From assembly GCA_903897925.1 (NCBI GenBank), contig CAIUDG010000128.1, forward strand, positions 1 through 60,560: a stretch of 60,560 bases of DNA, written 5' to 3'. Shown here piece by piece: positions 8,323-16,652 of the stretch. The position numbers and the translations under genes are program-made. The stretch comes from an uncultured beta proteobacterium. Its GTDB lineage: Bacteria; Pseudomonadota; Gammaproteobacteria; Burkholderiales; Burkholderiaceae_C. Below the pieces are notes generated by a model that saw nothing but the letters and a program-made list of their open reading frames with translations, was not told where the DNA came from and searched no databases. How positions within the stretch are numbered: the stretch's first letter is position 1; the number at the start of each line of letters is the position of its first letter.

Positions 8323-9969
8323 TTAAAAATCCAGTCCTGGCAGAACCGCAGTTCCCTCCACCACGACCGAATGCAGCAGGCTGGGGTCCAGCTCCAGGAA
8401 GCGCAATATCGAAGGCGCCACCTGGGTCAGCACGACCGGTGTCGCCACCTAGCTGCCTGGCAGTGCCGGGTTGGCAATCAACAAAGGAACGTGGCTGTCA
8501 TCGGCGGCGTTGCCACCATGCTCCTGGTCCTTCTTTTTGCTGCTGCTATAAATGACACCCGGATTCGGCTGGACGATGATGTCCGGTGCGCGGCCCTCGG
8601 CCGGGTCGCCGAAGCGTTTCGCCAACTCGGCGCCGGACAGGATATACGCCTGCGCCGCATCGGCACAGATACCGTTACCGGTGCAACCCGCGTTGGCACG
8701 CAACACTTGCACCGCCTCGGCCGTGCGTGACGGGTCCGCCAGCCAGATCAATCCAACATCATCGGTTTGCACCATGCCCGTGGCAACTCGCCCTGATCCA
8801 TCATTGGGGTTGCCCGATGCCGGCTTGAACTGGCCAAAGGCACCCTTGGCATCCAGAAATTGGTGCGTTTGCAACAACGCGGTCAGGGTGTCGCCACGCC
8901 GCACCAAGCTAGCGTGGTCGGTCGGTGACTGACCATGTTTGGAGGTCAGGATCAATACCGTCGACTGTTCCAGGTTCTGCTGCCGCAAGGCAGCCTGTAT
9001 TTGCGCCAGCGCAGTGTCCAGATAGCGTATCGCAGCTGCGACATCGGGCCCGGGAGTGAAATGGCTATCGCGATAACCGCCGCCCTGCGCAAATGGCGTC
9101 TTCTGGGCCACACTCAATGTTTGAAAGTTGCTACCAAACAGCACCGGCACCAGCCCCAAAGAATTTCCGGCAGAGTCCTTGCCCTGAATCTGGTTCAACA
9201 CTATTTTCAGATGCAGGTCATCAAATGCCTCGGTGTGCAAATACGCTGGCTGCAGGCCATCGATCGACTGGGTGTAGTCCTTGCCCGCGTTACCCCGGGG
9301 ATCGATCGAATTGATTTCCGTGCGGGCCATGTCATCGACCCCTTTGCCGGACGGTCCGTTGACCCAGTCGTAGGCCCAGGCGTGCTTGTCGGTATAGGCG
9401 GTACGGGCGCTTGGACGCTGCGCTTTTACAACTTCAAACACCGTATTCGTCTGCAAATAGTTGTGTGGATAGACCGGCAGACATTCCTGCCCGACCCGGG
9501 CCCTGGGTATCGCCTGCGGATTAAAACCGCCACCACCGTCCAGATGCTTCAGCACGCCGCCGTCTTTTCCATCCCGCCCGACGGACTCATCCAGCACCAT
9601 GTTCCAACCGGTTTTTCCAGTGCAATGAAGATCGGACGGCGCATACAGCGTGCGGTCGTAGCTGACATCGTAAAACAAGCCGGTACTGCGGGGCGTGCCG
9701 CCGGTGATCAGGGCCGCCAGTCCAGGGAAAGAATCCGAAAGACCTGGCGTATAGGCCTCCTGGTACATGACCCCCGCGCGCGCCAGCGCGGCAATCGCCG
9801 GACAACTATGGTCCTTGATACAGCGCTCGACATCTTGCTGGTGCATGCCGTCAAAGCTGAGCAGCAGCACGTGCTGCGCCGTCAGCGGTGTTGCCGCGCA
9901 AACCGATAAAACACTGAATAAAAATGCAAAAACACGGACCCGCAGGCCATTCACCATTCGACTGTTCAT
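8323..9969 (-). pseudogene. secreted alkaline-phosphatase-superfamily phosphodiesterase/pyrophosphatase with in-frame amber codon
   Basis: A member of the type I phosphodiesterase / nucleotide pyrophosphatase branch of the alkaline phosphatase superfamily. It has a signal peptide, a metal site LLLSFDGMHQQD near the N-terminus, the nucleophile region TPGLSDSFPGLAAL, a mid-protein SKHGQSP and a late DDSHVPLLI metal-binding segment. The frame stops at TAG 8449-8451. The same frame then continues for 41 sense codons to TAA 8323-8325 with the family's normal C-terminus (VATPVVLTQVAPSIL…VVVEGTAVLPGL). The amber codon is therefore a single nonsense change (for example CAG to TAG), a readthrough site or a sequence error. 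I placed the start at ATG 9969 (MNSRMVNG…), before the signal peptide. It leads an operon with the acid phosphatase. Confidence 0.85.
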
Positions 9970-9998
9970 TGCGTTCCGTTCTATAACGACGAGCGCTG

Positions 9999-10032
9999 AA
10001 TGTAGACATTGGCGATGAACCATTTATGACAT
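9999..10032 (-). promoter_or_regulatory. candidate PhoB-dependent promoter (Pho box and -10) for the minus-strand phosphatase operon
   Basis: On the minus strand there are two 7-base repeats on an 11-base period, ATGTCAT-AAAT-GGTTCAT (plus 10015-10032), close to the E. coli Pho box CTGTCAT-N4-CTGTCAT. Ten bases downstream lies TACATT (plus 9999-10004), a fair -10 element. That spacing is the one known for PhoB-activated promoters. The gene start is 30 bases further on. Confidence 0.6.
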
Positions 10033-10062
10033 CATCCGCTTGTCACATCCGACTGCTATCGT
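10029..10062 (+). promoter_or_regulatory. candidate PhoB-dependent promoter for the plus-strand metallophosphatase
   Basis: On the plus strand there are the repeats ACATCAT-CCGC-TTGTCAC (10029-10046), followed after exactly 10 bases by TATCGT (10057-10062) as a possible -10. The second repeat is the better match. It overlaps the divergent minus-strand Pho box by four bases. Confidence 0.5.
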
Positions 10063-10149
10063 TGCCAGCGCTGCCCTTATGGCGCTTGATTTTTTTCACA
10101 CTGCTGCAGCTGGCAGCGCCGTTACACCTGCCTATCCATGGAACTGTCG

Positions 10150-11547
10150 ATGCACTCCAAAGGCCACGTCAACTTCGGCAGGAAAGTAGCGTGCGTAGTA
10201 CTTTTTTGCTTGTCCTCACTGGTGCTGGCCGCCGCGCCCGACAGCGTCTACACGCTGCAAGCGGGCGCGCACCAGGCGCTGGTGCGTGCCATTACCCAGG
10301 ATTCGGTTTGCCCGCAGATCGCGTTTGACCACCATGCCGCACACCCAATGCGCTTGCGTGTAGCACCACAAGTCCTGCCAGCGCGCCCGGACCAGGCACG
10401 GACCGATGCCGGGCCCATCACATTTGACGCGCGTGTGTGTGAATCACGCTGGCCACGCCACGCCAAACAGGCACGCGTGGCAGGACAAACCGTTGCAGCA
10501 CCACATCGGCGAATCGAACGCATCGTGGTGATCGGTGATACCGGTTGCCGCATGAAGGCCACCGAAAATGCATTTCAGGATTGCAACGATCCGCAGCGCT
10601 GGCCGCTGGCCCGGGTCGCCGCCAGTGCCGCTGCGCTGCAGCCGGACTTGGTGCTGCACGTGGGCGATATCCATTACCGCGAAAGCCCGTGTCCGGCGGG
10701 CAACGCCGGTTGTGCCGGCGCCGCCTGGGGCTACGGTTATCAAGCCTGGAAAGAAGACTTCTTTACACCGGCGAAACCCTTGCTGGAAGCCGCACCCTGG
10801 GTGTTCGTGCGCGGCAACCATGAATCCTGCTGGCGCGCCGGGCAAGGCTGGTTTCGCTTCATTGCAGCAGAACCCTGGACCCCAAAGCGCTCATGTGACG
10901 CCCCCGCCAATGACCTGGTTGCCGACTATTCGGAACCTTATACGGTAGCCCTGAGCCGGCATACACAACTGCTGGTCTTCGACTCTTCCATCACTGCGGG
11001 CAAGCCCTATTCGCCGGAGGATGCTGCGTACCAGATCTATGCGCGGCAACTCGCGCTCGCACAGCGGCTGATGCGGTTGGCGCCGATCAACTTCTTTGTC
11101 AGCCATCACCCCCTGCTGGCGGTGACTTCGCACTGGAGTGCTGACAAGGATGCCGCCGGCGGCAACCCGGGATTGCTGTCGGTATTTGCAAGCCACTTTC
11201 CCCAACGCCTCTTTCCGGATGGCGTCAAACTCACCCTGTCCGGCCACATCCACGCCTTTGAAGCCATCAACTTTGTCAGCGACCATCCCAGTTCGCTGGT
11301 GTTAGGCAATTCCGGCTCCGGCACCGATGCGAAATTGCCCCGCGCCTACCCCGAAGGAACGACGCTGTACCCGGGCGTCCAGGTCGGCGAATACTTTGCC
11401 AGCAGCGATTTTGGCTTCGCCACGCTGGACCGCCAGAGCAAGGCCGGCGGCGAACACTGGCTGCTGACCGAATACTCGGTTGAGGGGAAACCAACATTCG
11501 CCTGCCAGGTCGGCCAAGGCCAGAGCCACTGCTACAAAGCCGACTGA
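10150..11547 (+). CDS. secreted calcineurin-like metallophosphoesterase
   Basis: A 465-residue secreted phosphoesterase of the dinuclear-metal (calcineurin-like) superfamily. Motifs occur in order: GDTGC (metal Asp), LHVGDIHYRES (GD…), GNHESC (GNH-E), FFVSHHPLL (H) and LSGHIHAFE (GHxH). A hydrophobic signal segment covers about residues 10-28 and a cysteine-rich N-terminal region precedes the catalytic core. I prefer ATG 10150 (MHSKGHVNF…) because GGAA lies 8-10 bases upstream, whereas ATG 10138 has no ribosome site. It is divergent from the amber-interrupted phosphatase and likely co-regulated through the Pho-like promoter region. The substrate is unknown. Confidence 0.88.
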   Translation: MHSKGHVNFGRKVACVVLFCLSSLVLAAAPDSVYTLQAGAHQALVRAITQDSVCPQIAFDHHAAHPMRLRVAPQVLPARPDQARTDAGPITFDARVCESRWPRHAKQARVAGQTVAAPHRRIERIVVIGDTGCRMKATENAFQDCNDPQRWPLARVAASAAALQPDLVLHVGDIHYRESPCPAGNAGCAGAAWGYGYQAWKEDFFTPAKPLLEAAPWVFVRGNHESCWRAGQGWFRFIAAEPWTPKRSCDAPANDLVADYSEPYTVALSRHTQLLVFDSSITAGKPYSPEDAAYQIYARQLALAQRLMRLAPINFFVSHHPLLAVTSHWSADKDAAGGNPGLLSVFASHFPQRLFPDGVKLTLSGHIHAFEAINFVSDHPSSLVLGNSGSGTDAKLPRAYPEGTTLYPGVQVGEYFASSDFGFATLDRQSKAGGEHWLLTEYSVEGKPTFACQVGQGQSHCYKAD

Positions 11548-11620
11548 GCTAGTCGGTTTTGTCAATGCACCAAGGCGCGGTGCGGGCTTAGGAGCCAGTG
11601 CGGCAGAAAATGCGCCGGCT

Positions 11621-11647
11621 GAAAAGCGACCGCCGCAGTCGCTTTTC
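11621..11647. terminator. bidirectional terminator between the metallophosphatase and hsp20
   Basis: GAAAAGCGAC and GTCGCTTTTC arms enclose a 7-base loop between two convergent genes, with T-rich flanks in both directions. Confidence 0.7.
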
Positions 11648-11672
11648 GCTTCGGCGATTTCAACCGCTCAGG

Positions 11673-12101
11673 CTAGTCGATCGCCAGGCGCCGGGCGCTG
11701 CCCCCGACTTTTTTCGGCAAGGTCAGCGTCAGCACACCATTGTCATATTTGGCTTTGGCCTGGCCATGCTCAATGTCTTCAGGCAACTGGAAGCTGCGTG
11801 CAACCGAACCATAGTAGCGCTCGCTGCGCAGCATTTTGTCTTCCCTGCTTTCGCTGTCCTGCTGCTTGACCTCGGCACTGAGGGTCACCACATTGCCATC
11901 AATCGACACATGAATATCCTCTTTGCTGACACCGGGAATCTCGGCATGGACGGTATATTTGTCGCCGCTTTCCTTTACGTCGAGCTTGATTTGGGCAGGT
12001 GTTGGCAGCGGATCTCCGTGCAGTGGCCGCACGTAAAAGCCTGGCGAAACGTCGCGAAAAAAATCATTCAAGAAACCGCCGCGGCTGATCAGGTTGTTCA
12101 T
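11673..12101 (-). CDS. small heat-shock protein, Hsp20/alpha-crystallin family
   Basis: A 142-residue ATP-independent holdase chaperone of the cytoplasm. The alpha-crystallin domain covers about residues 38-140, with the family's PGVSKEDIHVSIDGN strand and the DNGVLTLTLPK (A/G-x-L type) end motif; a short N-terminal arm starts MNNLISRGGF. An AAGGAG lies 8 bases before the ATG. A sigma-32-like promoter sits at 12157-12185, so heat-shock induction is likely. Confidence 0.95.
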   Translation of the reverse strand: MNNLISRGGFLNDFFRDVSPGFYVRPLHGDPLPTPAQIKLDVKESGDKYTVHAEIPGVSKEDIHVSIDGNVVTLSAEVKQQDSESREDKMLRSERYYGSVARSFQLPEDIEHGQAKAKYDNGVLTLTLPKKVGGSARRLAID

Positions 12102-12156
12102 AGATTGCTCCTTTCTAACGATGGCTGCGGCACCACCCTAGCACCGCATCACTGAA

Positions 12157-12185
12157 ATATAGGGAGCGCCAACGCGCTCTTCAAG
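12157..12185 (-). promoter_or_regulatory. sigma-32-type heat-shock promoter of hsp20
   Basis: On the minus strand CTTGAA (plus 12180-12185) and CCCTATAT (plus 12157-12164) are separated by 15 bases, close to the CTTGAAA-N14-CCCCATNT consensus of RpoH promoters. The start codon lies about 55 bases downstream. Confidence 0.6.
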
Positions 12186-12295
12186 AGCAATAACTGCAGC
12201 TTTTGATTTTCAGCAAACTGCGCCGCCTGACCCCGGGCTATCGATGAATTGACCGCGGCAAATAGCCCGCGCACAAAGCCATGGCCGGCAAGGTA

Positions 12296-12931
12296 TCAGC
12301 GCGCCGGCGCAGACCGCGCGCCAGCATCTTGTCCCTGGCGTTTGTTCTTCATGTCGGACAGCGCGTCATAACAGGCGTCAGACAAGGCCGACTGCTTGTC
12401 CAGCAGGCACTTCACCAGACGACCGCCGCCCGGCTGCACGCCCTGGCATAGCTTCTTCACATCCGGCTGACAGGCCTGCATCGGGCCGCGCGGCGGCGCG
12501 GCGGCATCCGCTGCCGGCCCGCCCTTGGCGTCGGCACCGTCCTGCGCGTCGGCACCGTCTGAAGCAGCAGACTGGTTCTGCTGGTTTTGCATGCGCTGCT
12601 TCATCGCTGCATAGCAGGCATCGGTGACGTCCTGCTGGTGGTCCAGCAGGCATTCCATGCCCTCCTTGCTGCCACTGTGCGAAGCGCAGTAATGCGCCAG
12701 GTCAGCCTGGCAGGCGCGCAGGGAACTGTCTTCGCCTTTGCCGTTCAGCACATTGGTAGCTGCCAACTGGCTGCCCGACAAGGTACGCTGCTCCACCGCG
12801 GTGCCGGTTTGCGGACGATCGGAATAAACCACCCGACCGTCACTGGTCACGGTGCGGGTGATGGTCTGGGCACCGGCGCAGGCCATGCTGGCCAGTAACA
12901 CGATGGCAAGAAATTCTGGCTTCAGCTTCAT
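12296..12931 (-). CDS. secreted Cys-rich protein: DUF4124-like N-terminus plus two GLG1-type repeats
   Basis: A 211-residue exported protein. The signal peptide is about residues 1-21 (AGA|QT). A short DUF4124-like segment (ITRTVTSDGRVVYSDRP) follows. Two Cys-rich repeats of about 35 residues share the pattern ACxxDxxxxC…CLLDxxxxxxDACY and resemble the bacterial version of the cysteine-rich (GLG1) repeat family. An Ala/Gly/Asp-rich linker joins them. Four cysteines per repeat suggest two disulfides each in the periplasm. The role is unknown. No operon partner is obvious; the next gene on the same strand starts about 700 bp upstream of it. Confidence 0.75.
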   Translation of the reverse strand: MKLKPEFLAIVLLASMACAGAQTITRTVTSDGRVVYSDRPQTGTAVEQRTLSGSQLAATNVLNGKGEDSSLRACQADLAHYCASHSGSKEGMECLLDHQQDVTDACYAAMKQRMQNQQNQSAASDGADAQDGADAKGGPAADAAAPPRGPMQACQPDVKKLCQGVQPGGGRLVKCLLDKQSALSDACYDALSDMKNKRQGQDAGARSAPAR

Positions 12932-13002
12932 AGCGCCCTCTGGAAGGTTCCGATGTTGACAGCGGCAGGCAAGGCCTGCCGCTCATAAGCGCTCATAAAC
13001 AC

Positions 13003-13665
13003 TCAATGGCCGGGCAGCCGTTTGCCGGCCGCATGCTGCCCCTCCGAGTGCTGGCCCGGCGCTCCGGGATGCTGGCTTTGCTGGGCCTTGCGCTGGTCGG
13101 CGTGCAAGTCGCGCCGGTCTTCATGGCGCTGGGCCTGGTCCTGGCGCAGTGCGTGTTTGTCGCTATTCAGGGTGCGCACGTCCTGGCGCGTTTTCTGGCG
13201 ATCCGTGCGCAGTGTTTGCTGGTCCTGGCGCACACTGCCTTTGTCCTGCTTGAGCGCCGCCCGATCGCCAGTGAGCGCCGCGGTATTGCCAGATTTTTCG
13301 TCGGCACGCAGGGTGCGCAAGTCCTGGCGCTGCTTCGACTCGTCGGTTTTCAGGGTGGAGCGCTCCTGAGATGCAGCGGTCTGGTCCTGGCGCAAGGTGT
13401 TGCGGTCCTGGCCGACGGCCTGGCGCTGGCTCTGAATCTGCTGGTTGTCCAGGCGCAGGTCGCGGCGGTCCTTGCGCAGATTGGACTGGCCCGCCGGCGG
13501 CGGACTGCCGGTGCTTGTTGGCGGCGTTGCGCCAGTTGCCGGTGCGGTGACAGAACTACCGGCACTGCCGCTGCCACCCACTACGGGCGCAGTGGTCTGG
13601 GCCGAAACAGCAGCGCCAGCCAAAGCGGCGGCGGCGAAACAAACGAGGGCTATGGCACGTGACAT
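13003..13665 (-). CDS. secreted low-complexity charged repeat protein
   Basis: A 220-residue protein of unrecognised family. The signal peptide is about residues 1-22 (ending VSA), followed by a Gly/Ser/Thr/Pro-rich spacer. From about residue 62 to 200 comes an Arg/Asp/Gln-rich region with a recurring RxDxxxLRxD or RQDxxTLRxD pattern, roughly every 7 or 14 residues, that should form long charged helices. A His/Gln/Gly tail ends the protein. I chose ATG 13665 for the signal peptide and the CAGGAG upstream (about 8 bases). The opposite strand is also fully open, but the signal peptide and ribosome site favour this strand. Confidence 0.7.
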   Translation of the reverse strand: MSRAIALVCFAAAALAGAAVSAQTTAPVVGGSGSAGSSVTAPATGATPPTSTGSPPPAGQSNLRKDRRDLRLDNQQIQSQRQAVGQDRNTLRQDQTAASQERSTLKTDESKQRQDLRTLRADEKSGNTAALTGDRAALKQDKGSVRQDQQTLRTDRQKTRQDVRTLNSDKHALRQDQAQRHEDRRDLHADQRKAQQSQHPGAPGQHSEGQHAAGKRLPGH

Positions 13666-14240
13666 GTTGAACTCCTGTGATGGCTGCAGGTTCCGAGTCC
13701 GACCCGACAGCGAGACGCTCGGCGCTTTCAATAAACGCCAGGCAGGCTAGTTTCGCCGACCGTCAGCGTACCTGGCGAGGTCAATCTGTGAAAAATTACC
13801 TGATTTTCGGGACGCCAATTGCCAAAGCCACCCATTTGCAAAAAAGGAAACCCGCTATTTCCGCTGGCGCCTGCAGTTACCATGCACAGCGTTGCTGCGC
13901 CCCCCTGGGGCCGCAGTCCTTGGGCCAACGCCAAATAGCGCGCATCCAGGGTAGCCGCCATCGCATACAAATTTGCTGAAGTGGCCGGGTTCCAGACACC
14001 TGATCCAGACACCCGAGTAACCCGGCACACCCGCAGCAATGCGCTGCGACTATTTGAATCCAGCTTCCCTTGGCGCGGCGGTATGCCAAAAATAGCCACA
14101 CACTGCTTGAATAGACCGCCCTTCAAAAGGGGCGCGGCAACTATCTGCTGCCAGGTAGGGTAAGCTCCGCCACGACTGACGGTGGCATTGTATTTACGGC
14201 AAAATCCCAGTCCTATTTCATAACACGATGGCGGTGAAAA
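13666..14240. other. gene-free interval with a hairpin and 9-base direct repeat
   Basis: I see no convincing gene in these 575 bases. The minus strand stays open over much of it but without a ribosome site or recognisable motif. An 8-bp inverted repeat (GCCGGGTT 13984-13991 / AACCCGGC 14019-14026) encloses two copies of CCAGACACC (13992 and 14005). The right end should hold the promoter of the binding-protein gene. Confidence 0.4.
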
Positions 14241-15041
14241 ATGGCTGCGCGTTTTTATCTCATGCTGATGCTGCTGTTGCAAGTTGGCCTGACAAACACC
14301 GCCGAAGCCGCCGAGGCAGCCAAGTTCAACTGCACACGCACCTATACCCTGGCGCTGCATGAGCATGGTTTGCTTTATTCTGCGCAAATAGACAGTGGCA
14401 TCGACAAAGACATCGCCGAAGAGCTGATTCGGCGCAGTGGCTGCAAGGTAACCGTGAGTCTGATGCCGCGCGCACGCATTTGGCAGCTGATCGAAAGCGG
14501 CGCGCTGGACTTCAGTCTGTCCGGCATTAGCAGTCCGGAGCGCGATAAATATGCTGCTTTCGCCTGGTATTTCAGCAATAAGTATTACCTCTTGGTACGC
14601 AACGACACCGGCATCCACAGCCTTGCCGATTTTGAGCGGAATGCAGCCATGCGGCTGGGCGTGATCCGGAGCTTCAGGTACAGCGAATCCGCCAACCGCC
14701 TGGTGGATACGCTGCAAGAAGCGAATCGGGTGAGCCAGGCAGGTGGCTTGGCGCCCCTGTACGAGGTACTGCAACAGGGAAAAATTCAAGGCATGGTGAT
14801 TGAACCGTTTGACTTCCCGGCGCTGGAGGAAAAGCAGATCAGGGGTATGAGCAGCATCCTGGAATTTAATGATGCCCCGATACCGCACGGTCTGATCATG
14901 TCGAAACAGGCCTTGAGCGCTGCCGAACAGCAGCAATGGAGCCGCATCATCCAGGACATGCGCAAGGACGGCACTGTGCTGCGTATTTTTGAGCGCTATT
15001 TCAAACCCGATTTGGCGGCGGCACTGGTGACGTTCAGGTGA
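14241..15041 (+). CDS. periplasmic substrate-binding protein (SBP_bac_3-like)
   Basis: A 266-residue exported protein. The signal peptide is about residues 1-23. The two-lobe fold of family 3 solute-binding proteins is suggested by GIDKDIAEELIRRSGCKVTV in lobe 1, then MPRARIWQLIESGALDFSLSGIS, and by an LGVIRSF segment in the hinge region. There is no ABC permease or ATPase nearby. Instead its stop overlaps the GTG start of a CHASE-GGDEF protein. It may therefore work as a sensor subunit that feeds the cyclase rather than a transporter component (inference). Confidence 0.82.
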   Translation: MAARFYLMLMLLLQVGLTNTAEAAEAAKFNCTRTYTLALHEHGLLYSAQIDSGIDKDIAEELIRRSGCKVTVSLMPRARIWQLIESGALDFSLSGISSPERDKYAAFAWYFSNKYYLLVRNDTGIHSLADFERNAAMRLGVIRSFRYSESANRLVDTLQEANRVSQAGGLAPLYEVLQQGKIQGMVIEPFDFPALEEKQIRGMSSILEFNDAPIPHGLIMSKQALSAAEQQQWSRIIQDMRKDGTVLRIFERYFKPDLAAALVTFR

Positions 15042-16627
15042 TACAGAACGGCGTTGCGTCGAACAAAATACGCCAGCGCAAGCGTGCGCCGGCGCTGCTG
15101 CGTGTATTGCCATGGATGGTCCTGACGGTCATGCTGTGCATCACCTGGCTGGCCTGGGAGCATGAACGGGAAAGTGCGCAACGTGCATTGCACTCCCAGT
15201 TTGATTTCGACTTGCGTGAAACGGTGAGTCGCATTGATCAGCGAATTCTGGGCTATGAGCAGATGCTGCATGGCGTGCAGTCGCTGTTTTCGACCACTGC
15301 CATGCACAATCGCGCGGCTATGCATGCTTATATCGAAGCCTTGCAGCTCGACGCCAATTTCTCTGCGGCCCAGGTGATTGGACTGGTGGACTGGGTTCCG
15401 GGGCACCGCAAAGGCGCGCACATTCAATCCATGCGCTCGGCAGGATTTACCAGTTACGAGATTGAGCCGAATGAATTGCACGACAACTATGCGCCGATTA
15501 TTCAGCGCGAGCCTTTTGTCGGACGCAATGTGCTGGCACTGGGGATGGATGCCTGGGTTGATCCGGTACGCCGGATAGCCATGGAGCGGGCGCGGGACTC
15601 TGGCCTCGCATCGATATCCGGAAAAGTGCGTTTGCGGGTAGACGGGACGGGCAATTCGCCACCCGGATTCATCATGTATTTGCCGATTTATGCGCCGGGC
15701 CTGCCGCACGATACCGTGCAACAACGGCGCGCACACCTGCTGGGTTGGGTCTACGCAGCTTTTCACATGCGCGATTTGATGGCCAGCCTGTTTGGTGATG
15801 CGACGATGGGGCTGAGCGTGGCAATGTATGACGGTACCGAAGCCAACGAAGCCGCGCTGATGTACCAGTCCGATGCCAGCGCAGCGCCCATTGCAGCCAC
15901 ACCGGCAACACTCCAGGCCACAGAATATATGGTGGAATCGGGACACGACTGGACGCTGTCTTTGCAGTCCCAGGACAGCTACGCGCAGCGCTATGGTCGC
16001 AGCATTGCCACGGCCTTGGCGCTGGCCGGAATCACCCTCAGTGCGCTACTGGCGCTGTTGGCTTGGTTGCTGGTAAATGGCCGGGAGCGCGCCCTGCGTA
16101 TTGCATCGACCATGACCGAAGAGTTGCGGCATATGGCACAACACGATCCCCTGACCGGGATTCCCAACCGGGCCCTGTTCAATGATCGGCTGCTGCAAGA
16201 GCTGGCGCGCGCCAAGCGCCAGCGCACGCAGTTTGCCCTGGTGTTCATCGATTTGGACCACTTCAAACCCATCAACGACAATTTTGGCCACGCGGTGGGC
16301 GACCATATTCTCAAAGACGTGGCGGTTCGTCTGCAAGGAAGTGTCCGGGATACCGACACCGTTGGCCGTATTGGCGGCGATGAGTTTGTCGTGCTATTGG
16401 CCCAGCTCGGGGAACACGACCCGATTGAGGACCTGGCGGAAAAGTTACGTGTCTCGCTGAAGCCACCTTTTCAAATCGGCGGGAAGGATTTACCGCTGTC
16501 GTGTTCTGTCGGGGTGGCTGTTTATCCGAAAGACGGCACCACCCCGATTGCATTGATGAAGAGCGCCGACGAAGCCATGTACCGCGCCAAGGCCGAAGGG
16601 CGCAACTGCGTCAGATTGAGCGCATAG
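15038..16627 (+). CDS. membrane-bound diguanylate cyclase with CHASE sensor domain
   Basis: A 529-residue inner-membrane enzyme predicted to make cyclic di-GMP from two GTP. The first transmembrane helix is about residues 24-41. A periplasmic CHASE domain follows (about 75-270, with PFVGRNVLALGMD) and a second helix at about 328-348. The cytoplasmic GGDEF domain (about 360-529) has an intact GGDEF active site at 446-450 and a product-inhibition RxxD (RDTD) five residues before it. The start is GTG 15038, overlapping the binding-protein stop (15039-15041), which implies translational coupling. The ligand of the CHASE domain is unknown. Confidence 0.9.
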   Translation: MIQNGVASNKIRQRKRAPALLRVLPWMVLTVMLCITWLAWEHERESAQRALHSQFDFDLRETVSRIDQRILGYEQMLHGVQSLFSTTAMHNRAAMHAYIEALQLDANFSAAQVIGLVDWVPGHRKGAHIQSMRSAGFTSYEIEPNELHDNYAPIIQREPFVGRNVLALGMDAWVDPVRRIAMERARDSGLASISGKVRLRVDGTGNSPPGFIMYLPIYAPGLPHDTVQQRRAHLLGWVYAAFHMRDLMASLFGDATMGLSVAMYDGTEANEAALMYQSDASAAPIAATPATLQATEYMVESGHDWTLSLQSQDSYAQRYGRSIATALALAGITLSALLALLAWLLVNGRERALRIASTMTEELRHMAQHDPLTGIPNRALFNDRLLQELARAKRQRTQFALVFIDLDHFKPINDNFGHAVGDHILKDVAVRLQGSVRDTDTVGRIGGDEFVVLLAQLGEHDPIEDLAEKLRVSLKPPFQIGGKDLPLSCSVGVAVYPKDGTTPIALMKSADEAMYRAKAEGRNCVRLSA

Positions 16628-16652
16628 AGAAAGCGCGTACTTGCATTGCAAG

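Noticed and set aside
13728..15113. 461-residue minus-strand frame across the interval and the binding-protein gene
   Set aside because: Its upstream two thirds is antisense to the clear binding-protein gene. The remaining part has no ribosome site or motif; the interval is noted separately as unexplained.
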